A DNA stretch of 20,137 nt, taken from the NCBI GenBank assembly GCA_027596195.1, contig JADGJG010000432.1, positions 1 through 20,137 of the forward strand, written 5' to 3'. Below are positions 10,041 to 18,508 of the stretch, one piece after another; the stretch's first letter is position 1; every line of letters starts with the position of its first letter. Source of the DNA: Podochytrium sp. JEL0797 (lineage: Eukaryota > Chytridiomycota > Chytridiomycetes > Chytridiales > Chytriomycetaceae). Below the pieces are notes generated by a model. That model was not told the DNA's origin. It saw nothing but the letters and a program-made list of their open reading frames with translations, and did no database searches. The position numbers and the translations under genes are program-made.

Positions 10041-11504
10041 TCAAAAGTTAAAAAAAAATTTATTTATTTCTTTTGAGAAATCATGCCAAAAATTCCTTTG
10101 GGTCTGATCGTTTCTGATTTGCGAGAATGCGGCTGTTTGGATGCTGCGATTCCAATAATGCTTGAGAATTGGACCAAAAAAAAGGGGGGGGGGGCGTTGC
10201 TCACATTCCACGCTCGACCTTTTTTTGAACAGAGCGGCAAAGAGGCTCGACTTGGACGGTGCAACCACCTGTGGCATGTTATCCACTTTGGACAGTCCCG
10301 CTTCAATGGGGACAGGGGATGCCACAGGAAGTGCCGGTGGGCTCGTTGGTGAAGGTCCACAAAAATTGAAATCCAGCGAAACGTTGGAATGCACGCTCGC
10401 ACTTTGCGCAGCAGCTCCAATCCTGGCGGGCATTGAAGCTCTCGGTTTTCTCAAATTCGAGAGGTTCTCTCCACTCGAGGAGTGGTAAGAAGCAGCTGCC
10501 GGAGTTGAGTTCACTTCTTGAATCTTGGAAGCAGCCTCCAATGCCGCCAAGAGAGCTTGATTTTGTTTGGCGAGCATGTCGATGCGGGCCTGCATTTCCG
10601 CCATCTGGTTGCTCGAGGTAGTGGCGGAAGCGTCGAAATCCGCAGCGACCGTGACGCGGTGATGATGACGCGAGGATTTGGAACGAATCGAGCTTTGCGG
10701 AGACGGGCCGTTGCTACTACTATTGGATGTGTCTCTGGTGGTACGAGAATAACGATACGTGTTGACGTCCAAGGACGCGTTTGAAAAATTTCTGTCCCCC
10801 TTCTTCATGTGGTGGTGGATGTCTTGGCGGTCGAGGGACGCGACCGAATCGCGTTGAAGGAGACGTTTGGAAGCGTCGATGGATTTCAACGTCTCAATAA
10901 TGGGTGACTTCGTATTGTTCGCTGCGGCTCCGTTGGAATATACGGAGCTGCGGCCGGAAACGGAGGACTCGGGTGAGTTGCCGCTGGGAGCGACATTCAT
11001 GGACAGATTGGAAGAATTTTGTGATCGCGAAGAACCCGATTTCAAGTTTCCAGGGCGGTAACTTTGGGTTGATGGGGAACGTGAAATGGCGAGCGGTTGT
11101 TGCACCTCCACAGGAGCCACTTGTTCTTCAAAATTGCGTCTTTTGTCGCCCACCGCGTGATGTTTCGATTTTGATGTGCCGTGTTGGAAGGTTGAGCTGT
11201 CCAGAGAGGCTCGACGGACGGATCGGGTCGGGGCCAGTTTCATGCCAGGAATCAGAAGGGACGTGTTTGAGCCCACACCCGGCTCAAAATCGGTCAAGGT
11301 GACAGAAGGACGCGTCACGTTGTGGTTGGAGGCATCTGGAGAGGTATCCGTATCGTCGAAAGATTGGGACCGACTGCTTCCAGATGGAATCTGCTTCAGA
11401 TCGGGACCGACGGACGTCCTTTTGGTTTGATGGGAGTAGTCTATAGGTTGAAGTTTAATCGGTTAGTTGATGGAGCTGAGTTGATTCCACAGACCGTTGG
11501 ACAT
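10041..11504 (-). CDS. Ser-rich, largely disordered protein with short coiled coil
   Basis: I do not recognise the family. The main exon (11440-10041) has a long open frame but no ATG near its start. A tiny first exon 11504-11495 (ATG TCC AAC G) spliced across 54 nt (donor GTCTGT, branch-like ACTAAC, acceptor CTATAG) restores a start 'MSNDYSHQ' and gives 469 aa. The donor is weak, so this start is an inference. The protein is rich in Ser, Asn, Arg and Pro and looks disordered, with basic phospho-site-like stretches such as 'RSVRRASLDSS' and 'RDSVASLDRQ'. One heptad-like coiled coil lies at residues about 280-312 ('MAEMQARIDMLAKQNQALL'). The C-terminus is uncertain: a run of 11 C and 8 T (minus strand) near 10195-10177 sets the frame, and one base less would end the protein at 10064 with 'GIFGMISQKK'. 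It is divergent from threonine aspartase. Confidence 0.62.
10177..10195. repeat. double homopolymer A8G11 inside a coding region
   Basis: On the plus strand eight A are followed directly by eleven G (C11T8 on the coding strand). The tract lies in the last fifth of the Ser-rich gene and determines which of two C-terminal frames is read. Such tracts are prone both to slippage in the cell and to sequencing error. Confidence 0.9.
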
Positions 11505-11590
11505 GTCTCTTGGGTTTGCGAAACAATGGAGAAATGCCAGAGAAATGCAGAGAAACCCCAACCTCTTTTTTCCGCACATTAACACACCAA
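11505..11590. promoter_or_regulatory. short divergent promoter region
   Basis: About 86 bp separate the proposed start codons of the Ser-rich gene (minus strand, 11504) and threonine aspartase (plus strand, 11591). Their core promoters must overlap or extend into each other's transcribed sequence. I see no clear TATA box. Another in-frame ATG for the aspartase at 11534 would shrink the gap to 29 bp, which is one reason to prefer 11591. Confidence 0.45.
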
Positions 11591-13060
11591 ATGACCCACC
11601 ACACGCACTGCCTCTCACTCACGCCTCTGATTGCGGTGCATTCTGGTGCAGGGCGGTACTCGCGGTGTGCGAAGCGGGAAGCTGCAGCGAAAGCAGCGCT
11701 GCAGGCGGCGTGCCTCGCGGGCGTCGAAGCGCTGGCTTCAGCAAAATGTGTCGCGGCACTCGCCGTGTCCGAAAAGCGCCGCGACGCTTCGTCCGAAACG
11801 CGGCTTCGCGAAGCGTTGTCCGAAAAGAGTCCCTCGTCCGAAACGCACCACGACTCGTCGCTCGCGGCCTGTGTCGCGGCCGTTTCGTCGCTCGAAAACA
11901 ACGCCTCGACAAACAGCGCTTTTGGCGCAAACCTGACTTCCGCGGGTTCTGTCGAGTGCGACGCGGCTGCCATGCTCGGCACCAGCGGGTCGTTTGGCGC
12001 CGTGGCCGCCACGCCAAACATCAGGAACCCCGTTGCGGTCGCTGCGAAACTCGCCTGGGAGCAGCACGCCAACGGCAAAGTGTCGCGTGTCCTCGGACGC
12101 GTCAGACCCGTCCTTCTGGTCGCAAATGGCGCCGCAGAGTGGCTCAAAGGCGTGTGCTCAACCGAGGAACTCGAACATCTGCTTGTCAAGCATCCCGATG
12201 AGCTCGTCTCGAAGGACGCCTTGCAACGCTGGGAGCAGATCATTGCCCTGTTGAATCACGAAACGGGCACTGCCGAGGACTCAAAGCCGCAATTCGACGA
12301 CGAATTCGAAGACACGGTCGGTGCCGTCGCAATGGACTGCTGCGGCAACATTTCCTCAGCCGTCTCGAGCGGTGGAATCCTGTTCAAGTTTCCCGGAAGA
12401 GTCGGCGAAGCCGCCATGTACGGCTGCGGCGTCTGGGCCCAGTCAGTTGCGCCGCCATCCACACATCTCCATCAACCCACTCGACGCGCGGATTCCATCC
12501 ACTCAAAAGCCCATGAGAGCACCACCGCTCCTTTGATTGGCTTTGGATGCAGCCTCTCGGGAACAGGCGAGCAAATCATGCAGACCTTGTTGGCCCGCGA
12601 ATTGGCAACCGCTCTTCTCGAGCCGCATGATCCTTCTTCGAGCACGGACCCCAAAACCACTGCTACAGACGCATCTTTGGAATCATTGCAAGTCGAAAAG
12701 GCAATTCGACGCGTCATTACAGACAAATTTGACCACTCGCGTCTCTTGGAAGGTCACGATCCGAATCTGCGCAACGTGGGTGTCTTGGCTGTACGTGTGG
12801 TGGTGGATTCTGCACGGGACGGTGAAGGAGACGATCCTCTGAACGTGAAACCATGCGCCTCGCGTGAAGTGTGGGTGGCCCACACCACAGATTCGATGGG
12901 TGTCGCATGGATGTCACTAGGGGATGCTGTTCCAAAAACTCTGATATCTCGCAAATCTGAAGCAACGGATGCATCGAATAGTCGCAAAGGCAAACGAAAG
13001 TGGATGGAAGAGGCAGTCAAGAGTCCTCAGAGAATCAAAATTTCTGGCCGAGGCCTATAA
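11591..13060 (+). CDS. TASP1: threonine aspartase 1 (taspase), Ntn-hydrolase / asparaginase-2 family
   Basis: An intronless gene of 489 aa. It is an N-terminal-nucleophile protease precursor of the L-asparaginase-2 family, which cuts itself before a Thr and then cleaves partner proteins after Asp (in animals, MLL and TFIIA among others). Seen here: the N-terminal strand 'IAVHSGAGRYS', the region 'SLENNASTNSAFGANLTSAG' followed by 'VECDAAAMLG' and 'FGAVAATPNIRNPVAVA', and the self-cleavage site 'DTVGAVAMD', with Thr242 as the expected nucleophile (human Thr234). 'AVSSGGILFKFPGRVGEAAM' and 'SLSGTGEQIMQTLLARELA' follow, as in taspases. Compared with the human enzyme (about 420 aa) there is an extra stretch before the cleavage site, a longer loop after 'GCGVWAQ', and a basic tail ending 'GKRKWMEEAVKSPQRIKIS' that may be a nuclear localisation signal. 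The substrates in this organism are unknown. Confidence 0.9.
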   Translation: MTHHTHCLSLTPLIAVHSGAGRYSRCAKREAAAKAALQAACLAGVEALASAKCVAALAVSEKRRDASSETRLREALSEKSPSSETHHDSSLAACVAAVSSLENNASTNSAFGANLTSAGSVECDAAAMLGTSGSFGAVAATPNIRNPVAVAAKLAWEQHANGKVSRVLGRVRPVLLVANGAAEWLKGVCSTEELEHLLVKHPDELVSKDALQRWEQIIALLNHETGTAEDSKPQFDDEFEDTVGAVAMDCCGNISSAVSSGGILFKFPGRVGEAAMYGCGVWAQSVAPPSTHLHQPTRRADSIHSKAHESTTAPLIGFGCSLSGTGEQIMQTLLARELATALLEPHDPSSSTDPKTTATDASLESLQVEKAIRRVITDKFDHSRLLEGHDPNLRNVGVLAVRVVVDSARDGEGDDPLNVKPCASREVWVAHTTDSMGVAWMSLGDAVPKTLISRKSEATDASNSRKGKRKWMEEAVKSPQRIKISGRGL

Positions 13061-13123
13061 AATATATATACATAAAGGGTTTAATGAACAGCACATTTTC
13101 GCCTCTTCCCAAATCACTCTAAT

Positions 13124-13272
13124 CTAATCCTTCTCAAAGATTTGCATATCTGACAATTCCGAAACGCGCTTCTTCTTCAAAAAATACAGTACAAACAATA
13201 ATCCAAGAAAAAGTAATTGAATACATTCTTCAAAGAGTTGGAGAAACACTCGCGGCGTTATCAAAAACGCCA
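13124..13272 (-). other. possible orphan C-terminal exon of a membrane protein
   Basis: On the minus strand, after a good splice-acceptor-like tract (T-rich, ending CTTCAG at 13273), a frame of about 49 residues runs to TAG at 13126-13124. It reads as one or two membrane helices followed by a positive cluster ('ECIQLLFLGLLFVLYFLKKK') and an acidic tail ('SELSDMQIFEKD'). I find no upstream coding exon on this strand within the window; the MFS pseudogene lies there on the other strand. It could be a relic exon or a chance open frame in T-rich DNA. Confidence 0.28.
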
Positions 13273-13416
13273 CTGAAGAAATCACAAATAAAATGTAAAG
13301 GGGGTAATTGAAGAATCAGTTTGATTATTGCAATAACCGCGTCAAAACACACCCTTCTTAAGTTGGAACGATTGCCAAGTAGCTGCCTGCATTCGATCCA
13401 AATCTATTCCGTAGAA

Positions 13417-14036
13417 ATGTGTGGAACGGATTCAACGCTGCTTGATACCGCCTCGTCCGACAAGACTGTCGAGATCATGCTGCCAATCGGAGACTTGGAT
13501 GAAATTCCAAGCCGGGCATACCAATTCTTGACCCAAGTGACGTCGTTCGCGTTCCCTTGCCAAACGTGGACCGGACATGGTTGTTGGTTTCGCTGTGCAT
13601 CAGTGTGCTCATCACTTCGTTGGATGCAAATGCCGTTGGAATCGCTCTCAAGGACATTGCTGCCGATTTGAACCACCAGGAACTCATTCCATAAATTGGT
13701 TAGTTGGCCCCTTTTTATAATTTGATGAATGAGAAATTTTATGCATTCTCAGTTGCCGCGACTTTTTTGACGAGCGCAGGAGTTCGAGCAATTTATGGAA
13801 AGTCTTCGGACCTGTTTGAGGCCGCCTAGAACCCGATCCTCACGTCTGCCATGACCGAGTTGAACGCGATGGGGAATTCGGTGGACGCGACGCAAGTGTT
13901 GGAATTGTCGCAACCGTTGACTTCGAGTGTCGGTTTGTTGGTCAATCGCACGTTGGCGAACGAGGAACTGATTGGGGCCTTCAATTTCATTGATGACACT
14001 TTGTTCATCAAGGAGTTTGCTATCGCAAGGCGCTGA
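13417..14036 (+). pseudogene. internally deleted DHA2-type MFS transporter relic
   Basis: This is a shrunken paralogue of the intact transporter that starts about 440 bp downstream. The N-terminal part in frame with 13575 ('DPSDVVRVPLPNVDRTWLL', then 'LITSLDANAVGIALKDIAADL', 'NHQELIP') matches, in order, the intact gene's '[15 protein letters not shown]', '[15 protein letters not shown]' and '[10 protein letters not shown]'. The conserved Trp codon after 'ELIP' is TAA (13692-13694). A plausible 54-nt intron (13699-13752) joins to 'FLTSAGVRAIYGKSSDLF', the MFS loop motif. Then a TAG (13827-13829) is followed at once by the C-terminal region: 'VDATQVLELS' and 'NRTLANEELIGAFNF' match '[10 protein letters not shown]' and '[15 protein letters not shown]'. 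Almost everything between the first loop and the last helices is missing. The leader 'MCGTDSTLLDTASSDKTVE' is one frame off. Confidence 0.83.
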
Positions 14037-14475
14037 AGAAAACTATTATAATTTGTAAATTTATTTCCGCATGTTCTCCAAGTTCGAGAACCTCTTGTTG
14101 CTTATCATACCCCGAATCGATTTACATGGTTTGATGCGATCCGCAGGGTGTACTTTTTCCTTCACTATGAACTTGGCGTGATGTCCCTCGGGGAGTTGTC
14201 AGCGGCTGTTTTTGCAAAATAAAAAACGACAAACACGGCCGCGCGGTGATTGAAACTTCGAATATATATATATTTGACTCCGAAGATACTAATTCACCTT
14301 CTCCCCGAATGGAGGTTTGGAAAACGGTAAGGTTGGCCGATCGCACTGAAAGTGAAAATCTGGCATCGGTGGTAAGTTCCCTTTGAAATTGGCATTTGAA
14401 TTGATTTGAATTGGAAACTCGCGTCAAATGAATGAATCTTTCCCATTCCCCCGCCCCGTCGAAAAAAAAATCAAA
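14037..14475 (+). other. spacer between MFS relic and MFS gene
   Basis: About 440 bp that should hold the promoter and 5' leader of the intact transporter. It includes a short (TA)n tract near 14262-14273. No other gene is apparent. An in-frame ATG at 14428 could extend the transporter by 16 residues. Confidence 0.5.
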
Positions 14476-16533
14476 ATGAGCGAACCTGACACTGGTTTTG
14501 TTGTTGCGAACGGCTCTTCCTCGCCCAAAGAGGACATGTTCATCAATGTGGAGTCGGGAGACGACAAAACTCTTTCCGAACCAGCCGACCCGGCTCTGCA
14601 AGTAAAAGTACCGCTCTCTCGTGCCGAATTCATTTCTGTGTTTATCGGCTTGATGCTTGGGATCATGATGGCGGCCCTCGATCAGACAATTGTAAGCACA
14701 GCGTTAAAATGTGAGTTTCTACTCCCTCGTCACTTCTTCTCCTCCATTTAAAATTTTTTCTAGCCATCGTAAAGGATCTCGGCCACCAAGAGCTTGTTCC
14801 ATGGATTGGTTCCGCTTATTTGATGACATCAGCTCCTTTCGGGGCCCTTTACGGCAAATTCGCCGACCTGTTTGGACGTAAATGGGTGTTCGTATTTGCT
14901 TTAGTTATTTTTGAGGTTGGATCTTTCCTCTGCGGTGAGTTTTTAAATTTGAGTTAAACCTTTGCTTTGGATATCAGGTGTTATTTACTTCGGGGTAGCA
15001 CATGTTATTTGCTTGAAGGAGCAGATGTTAAATATTTTTTTCCACAGGAATTGCACCGTCCATGGGAATTTTGATCCTCGGTCGCGCGGTAGCCGGTGTT
15101 GGAGGGGGTGGAATCTTCAGTCTCGTTTTGATCATTATTAGTGACAGTAAGTGAAGCGTTGAAGTTGTTTCCAATTTGCTAAATCTCCAAAACATTTTTC
15201 TGCCACCATCACACGTCACACCAAACAGTTGTCTCAATCCAAGACCGTGGCAAGTATCAGGGAATGATTGGAGCTATGTTTGGACTTTCCTCCGTGATTG
15301 GTCCACTCGTTGGCGGCGCATTCTCGGACCACGTGAGCTGGCGTTGGTGTTTCTACATCAACTTGCCCCTTGGCGTCATCACGGTCGCGACGGTCATGAT
15401 CTTTCTCAAGTTCCCGATTCCGGAGGGATCCTTTGAAAGCAAAGTGCGGCGAATCGACTTTTGGGGCATCGTCACGCTGTTTGCAGCAATTCTCCTGTTT
15501 CTCACACCGCTGCAACTCGGGGGAGCCGTGTGGGCGTGGAGCGCTCCGCAAACAATCATCATGTTTGTTCTGTCTCCGATTGTGTTTGCGGCGTTTGTTT
15601 ATGTTGAGAATCGCGTCGCTTCGGATCCCATCATTCCTGCCGGCATGTTTGTCAACTCGAGTGTTCCTGCTCTCCTGGTGGTTGCATTTTGCATGGGGGC
15701 TGGCTTCTTCTCTGCTGTGTACTACATTTCGCTGTTCTTCCAAGTGGTCAATGGGAACTCCGCAACGACGGCTGGGGTTCAAACCATTCCTCTCGTGTTT
15801 GGTGTCGTTCTGCTCTCCATTTCTTCTGGAATCTACATTTCCAAAACGGGAAACTACAGGAGAATGCTTCTCATTGGTCCCGTGTTTATGATTGCTGGTG
15901 CGACTCTCATCTCATACCTCAACGGGGGCTCTCTGCTCGTGCAAAAGATCTTTTATCTCGTCATCTTCGGCATTGGCGCGGGTTTCATGATCCAGACGCG
16001 CGTTTTAGGTAAAATTAGTGAGGAAAGGTGAACGAACCACTGAAACAAAAAATAATAGGGATTCAAGCATCCGTACCAATCGCTTTTATCGCCATCGTCA
16101 CTGCCATTTCCCAGACCTGCATGACTCTCGGTGGCGCTTTCGGAGTTTCTGTGTCGGGTTCCATCTTCAACAACATCATTTCCGAGGATGTTGGGAGCTA
16201 TCCCGTTTTGTTGGAAGCCATTAGTCAGCTGCAGCAACACGGAATCCCGGCGGATCCAACGGAGGTCTTGGAATTGTCTGGATTGTTGCTGAGCGTTCCT
16301 TTCTTGACCAACGGGACGGCTGCCAACGCTGAATTAATTCTGGTCTTTAACCATGCCTTCAAGGTGAAATGCCTCATCGATTTACAACTCCCTTTCCTTC
16401 AACAACCGTTTTTGACTCTCAGGTTGCGTATTTGACGTTGCTGGTTTATCCGCTAACGATTCTTGCCATGACGCCTTTTATTGAGCAATTTGGGATGAGG
16501 TCGAAGCCTGGTGGAGGGGGTGGCGGCCACTAA
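14476..16533 (+). CDS. MFS transporter, DHA2 (14-TM drug:H+ antiporter-2) type
   Basis: Six exons: 14476-14710, 14764-14934, 15048-15146, 15229-16008, 16059-16363 and 16423-16533. The GT-AG introns are 53, 113, 82, 50 and 59 nt; all join in frame to give 566 aa. The protein is a plasma- or vacuolar-membrane proton antiporter of the fungal multidrug/amino-acid exporter group (Azr1/Vba-like). Marks in order: TM1 with '[12 protein letters not shown]' (residues about 68-79), '[20 protein letters not shown]' with loop motif '[10 protein letters not shown]', '[16 protein letters not shown]', motif C region '[17 protein letters not shown]' then '[12 protein letters not shown]', and '[14 protein letters not shown]'. 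The acidic, Ser-rich leader is cytosolic; the tail ends in a Gly run. The substrate cannot be read from sequence. A decayed paralogue lies just upstream. It converges with the Wss1-like gene. Confidence 0.93.
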
Positions 16534-16718
16534 CGTTCTTGTGAATTAATGTATATATTTTTTCGAATCCACGGCTTGAGAACTTTTTCCTGCTGCAACA
16601 AAAAGCAAGAATGTTAAACGTCCACAACGGCGGGTGCAGCACGACGCGACGTCATTCTAGATTTTTGAAAAATACATATTTGGGAATAGTTTCAAAAAAG
16701 CAGCAATGATTTTGTTTA

Positions 16719-17980
16719 TTATTTTAGGTTCGCAAGTTCTGCCAGAAAAGATGGAGAAGGGCGCTCGCATACCTCACAAGCCTTTGACGACAACGCGTTC
16801 ACGAGTGAACACGATTCACAAGTCCAATTGGATGACGGTTCGCGAATCGCACCCGAGATAGACTTGTTTTGGACAACAGGATGAAGTGGATTCGGGAGCA
16901 AACAGGCTTCGCATGACACGAGATTCGAAGCATTGAGTGGCCAGGTGCATTCTTTGCAAGTCCATGTTGAGGACTGGTTGATGTTTGTGAGTGTCGCGGA
17001 AGGAATGCGAGAGCTTCCAAATCGTTCACCAACAATTTCGACGGAAGGACTCCGTGCGCGTTTTCGCTTGTCCAATTCGAGATCGGACTCTGATTCGGAC
17101 TCTGATTCAGAGGAATCATCGAGCGAAATCGCCGTTGAGAAGGAGCCAGCTTTCGAAGAAGAACCCGCTTTCGACGACGAAGCACCATGGCCCTTGTGGC
17201 ATTCGCCATTCTCCGCACTCCCACACCACACACGATCGCGCATCCGCCGTTCTGCCGCAGCGGCGGCCATCTCGCGGGGACTCAGCACCTTCTCGAGGTC
17301 CTTCAGGTCGGAATCTGCACCGGCGCCAAGCTTTCTTCCTCCAGACGGAATCATGATTTTGTTGAGTTTTGCGCGCTGCTCGGCAGCCTGGAGGGCGGTT
17401 TGTCTGGCCTTGTGGGGATCCAGGTCGTGCGAAACACCCTGGCCCAAACGGACACCCACGCCGTCGAAGCCAGCACCTTTCCAGCCGTTGCCGAGGTTGC
17501 CTTCGTGCTCCTTGGTAAGGAGGTCGAGGTGACGGTAGAACTCGGCGTCGTGCGGGCCGCGGACTGAATGGGGATGGCAGGGTGAGAAATACTAGTTGTA
17601 CACCACCGGCACATACTGTTATGTGTCAGCTCGTGCAGCATCGTTCCCATGACAAAATCCTCGTTGTAGAAGGCCCCCTCCGAGTCTGGATACCGCAGGC
17701 GCAGGTGGATCTGCTTGCCCCTGTTTACGTTGATGCCAAGCAGACACTTGTTGTTGGGAAAGAACTCGCGCAGCAGCGGAAGCACCCAGCCGTGCTTCTC
17801 CATCAGCGGTTTGACCAGCGACCCGATGCGCCGAAGAAGCTTCATGGCCTCGTCGTCGCGGGACATCCCGAGTGTCTTGAACTCGAGGATGAGGTCGGTG
17901 CCGGGCGAGGAGGTGAGCTTGGTGCGTTTGGGTTTCGGGTTGGGTTTGGCAGCGGATGAAATTGCGCCTTTGCGGACCAT
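16719..17980 (-). CDS. WSS1: Wss1/SPRTN-like WLM-domain DNA-protein crosslink metalloprotease
   Basis: Two exons, 17980-17617 and 17563-16719, joined over a 53-nt intron (GTATGT...TTCAG, phase 1), give 402 aa. The WLM (Wss1p-like metalloprotease) domain spans residues about 28-220: 'HELTH' at 116-120 provides two zinc ligands and the catalytic Glu, and 'GPHDAEFY' supplies the third His at 126. The intron falls just after this active-site helix. 'GWKGAGFDGVGVRLG' is typical of the family. A Ser/Asp/Glu-rich linker ('AISLDDSSESES') and 'SPSVEIVG' resemble SUMO-interacting motifs. Two RanBP2-type zinc fingers close the protein, starting at W322 ('WTCKEC...N...CEAC') and W368 ('WTCESC...N...CEVC'). 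The family degrades proteins covalently trapped on DNA, in the nucleus, guided by SUMO or ubiquitin. I chose the first ATG, at 17980. It lies 215 bp downstream of the Galpha gene, same strand. Confidence 0.93.
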
Positions 17981-18040
17981 TTTTTTCGAAACCCTGGATC
18001 TTCCTTTCCCAATCACACCACTTTGAAGCGGTCCGCATCT

Positions 18041-18062
18041 CCCCCCCTCCCCCCCCCCCCCC
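18041..18062. repeat. poly(C) tract
   Basis: Twenty-two bases, all C except one T at 18048, between the Wss1-like start codon and the Galpha stop codon. It lies in the short promoter region of the Wss1-like gene. Confidence 0.9.
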
Positions 18063-18195
18063 AGTGAAGGTCTCTAAACCGCTTTTTTTGAGGAGGAGAT
18101 CTTCTTGAGAGAAAGTTGAAAGTTTTTGTGGAAAGCAAAGGTTCCTTCTTCCGCCAGTCGGTTGCTGGGTTTTCTTATCCTTACAATCGCAAATT

Positions 18196-18429
18196 TCATA
18201 AAAAACTCGATGACTTCATGTTGGTGCGAGCCACAATCCCATTCACGGATTTCCAAATCTTTGCAATTTGCCGCGTGTCCATGGCGAACACGAAATGCAC
18301 GAAAATCTGCTTGCTCTTGTACTTGTTGTTGCTAAGAAACATTTTTTTAACAAAGTAATCACTTCCGTTTTCGTAAGTGTTTTCGCCTAAAAGTGGATAT
18401 GGCACACACACGATTTATATACACACACA

Positions 18430-18508
<79 letters not shown>

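Noticed and set aside
11455..12243. Long minus-strand open frames over threonine aspartase
   Set aside because: They are shadows caused by the GC-rich, Ala/Ser-biased codons of the plus-strand gene. They show no family resemblance.
14122..14666. Minus-strand open frames over the MFS 5' region
   Set aside because: They overlap the first exon of the intact transporter antisense and resemble nothing.
18421..18506. A CRISPR-like or telomeric repeat array
   Set aside because: It is a plain dinucleotide microsatellite with no spacers and no telomere-type unit.
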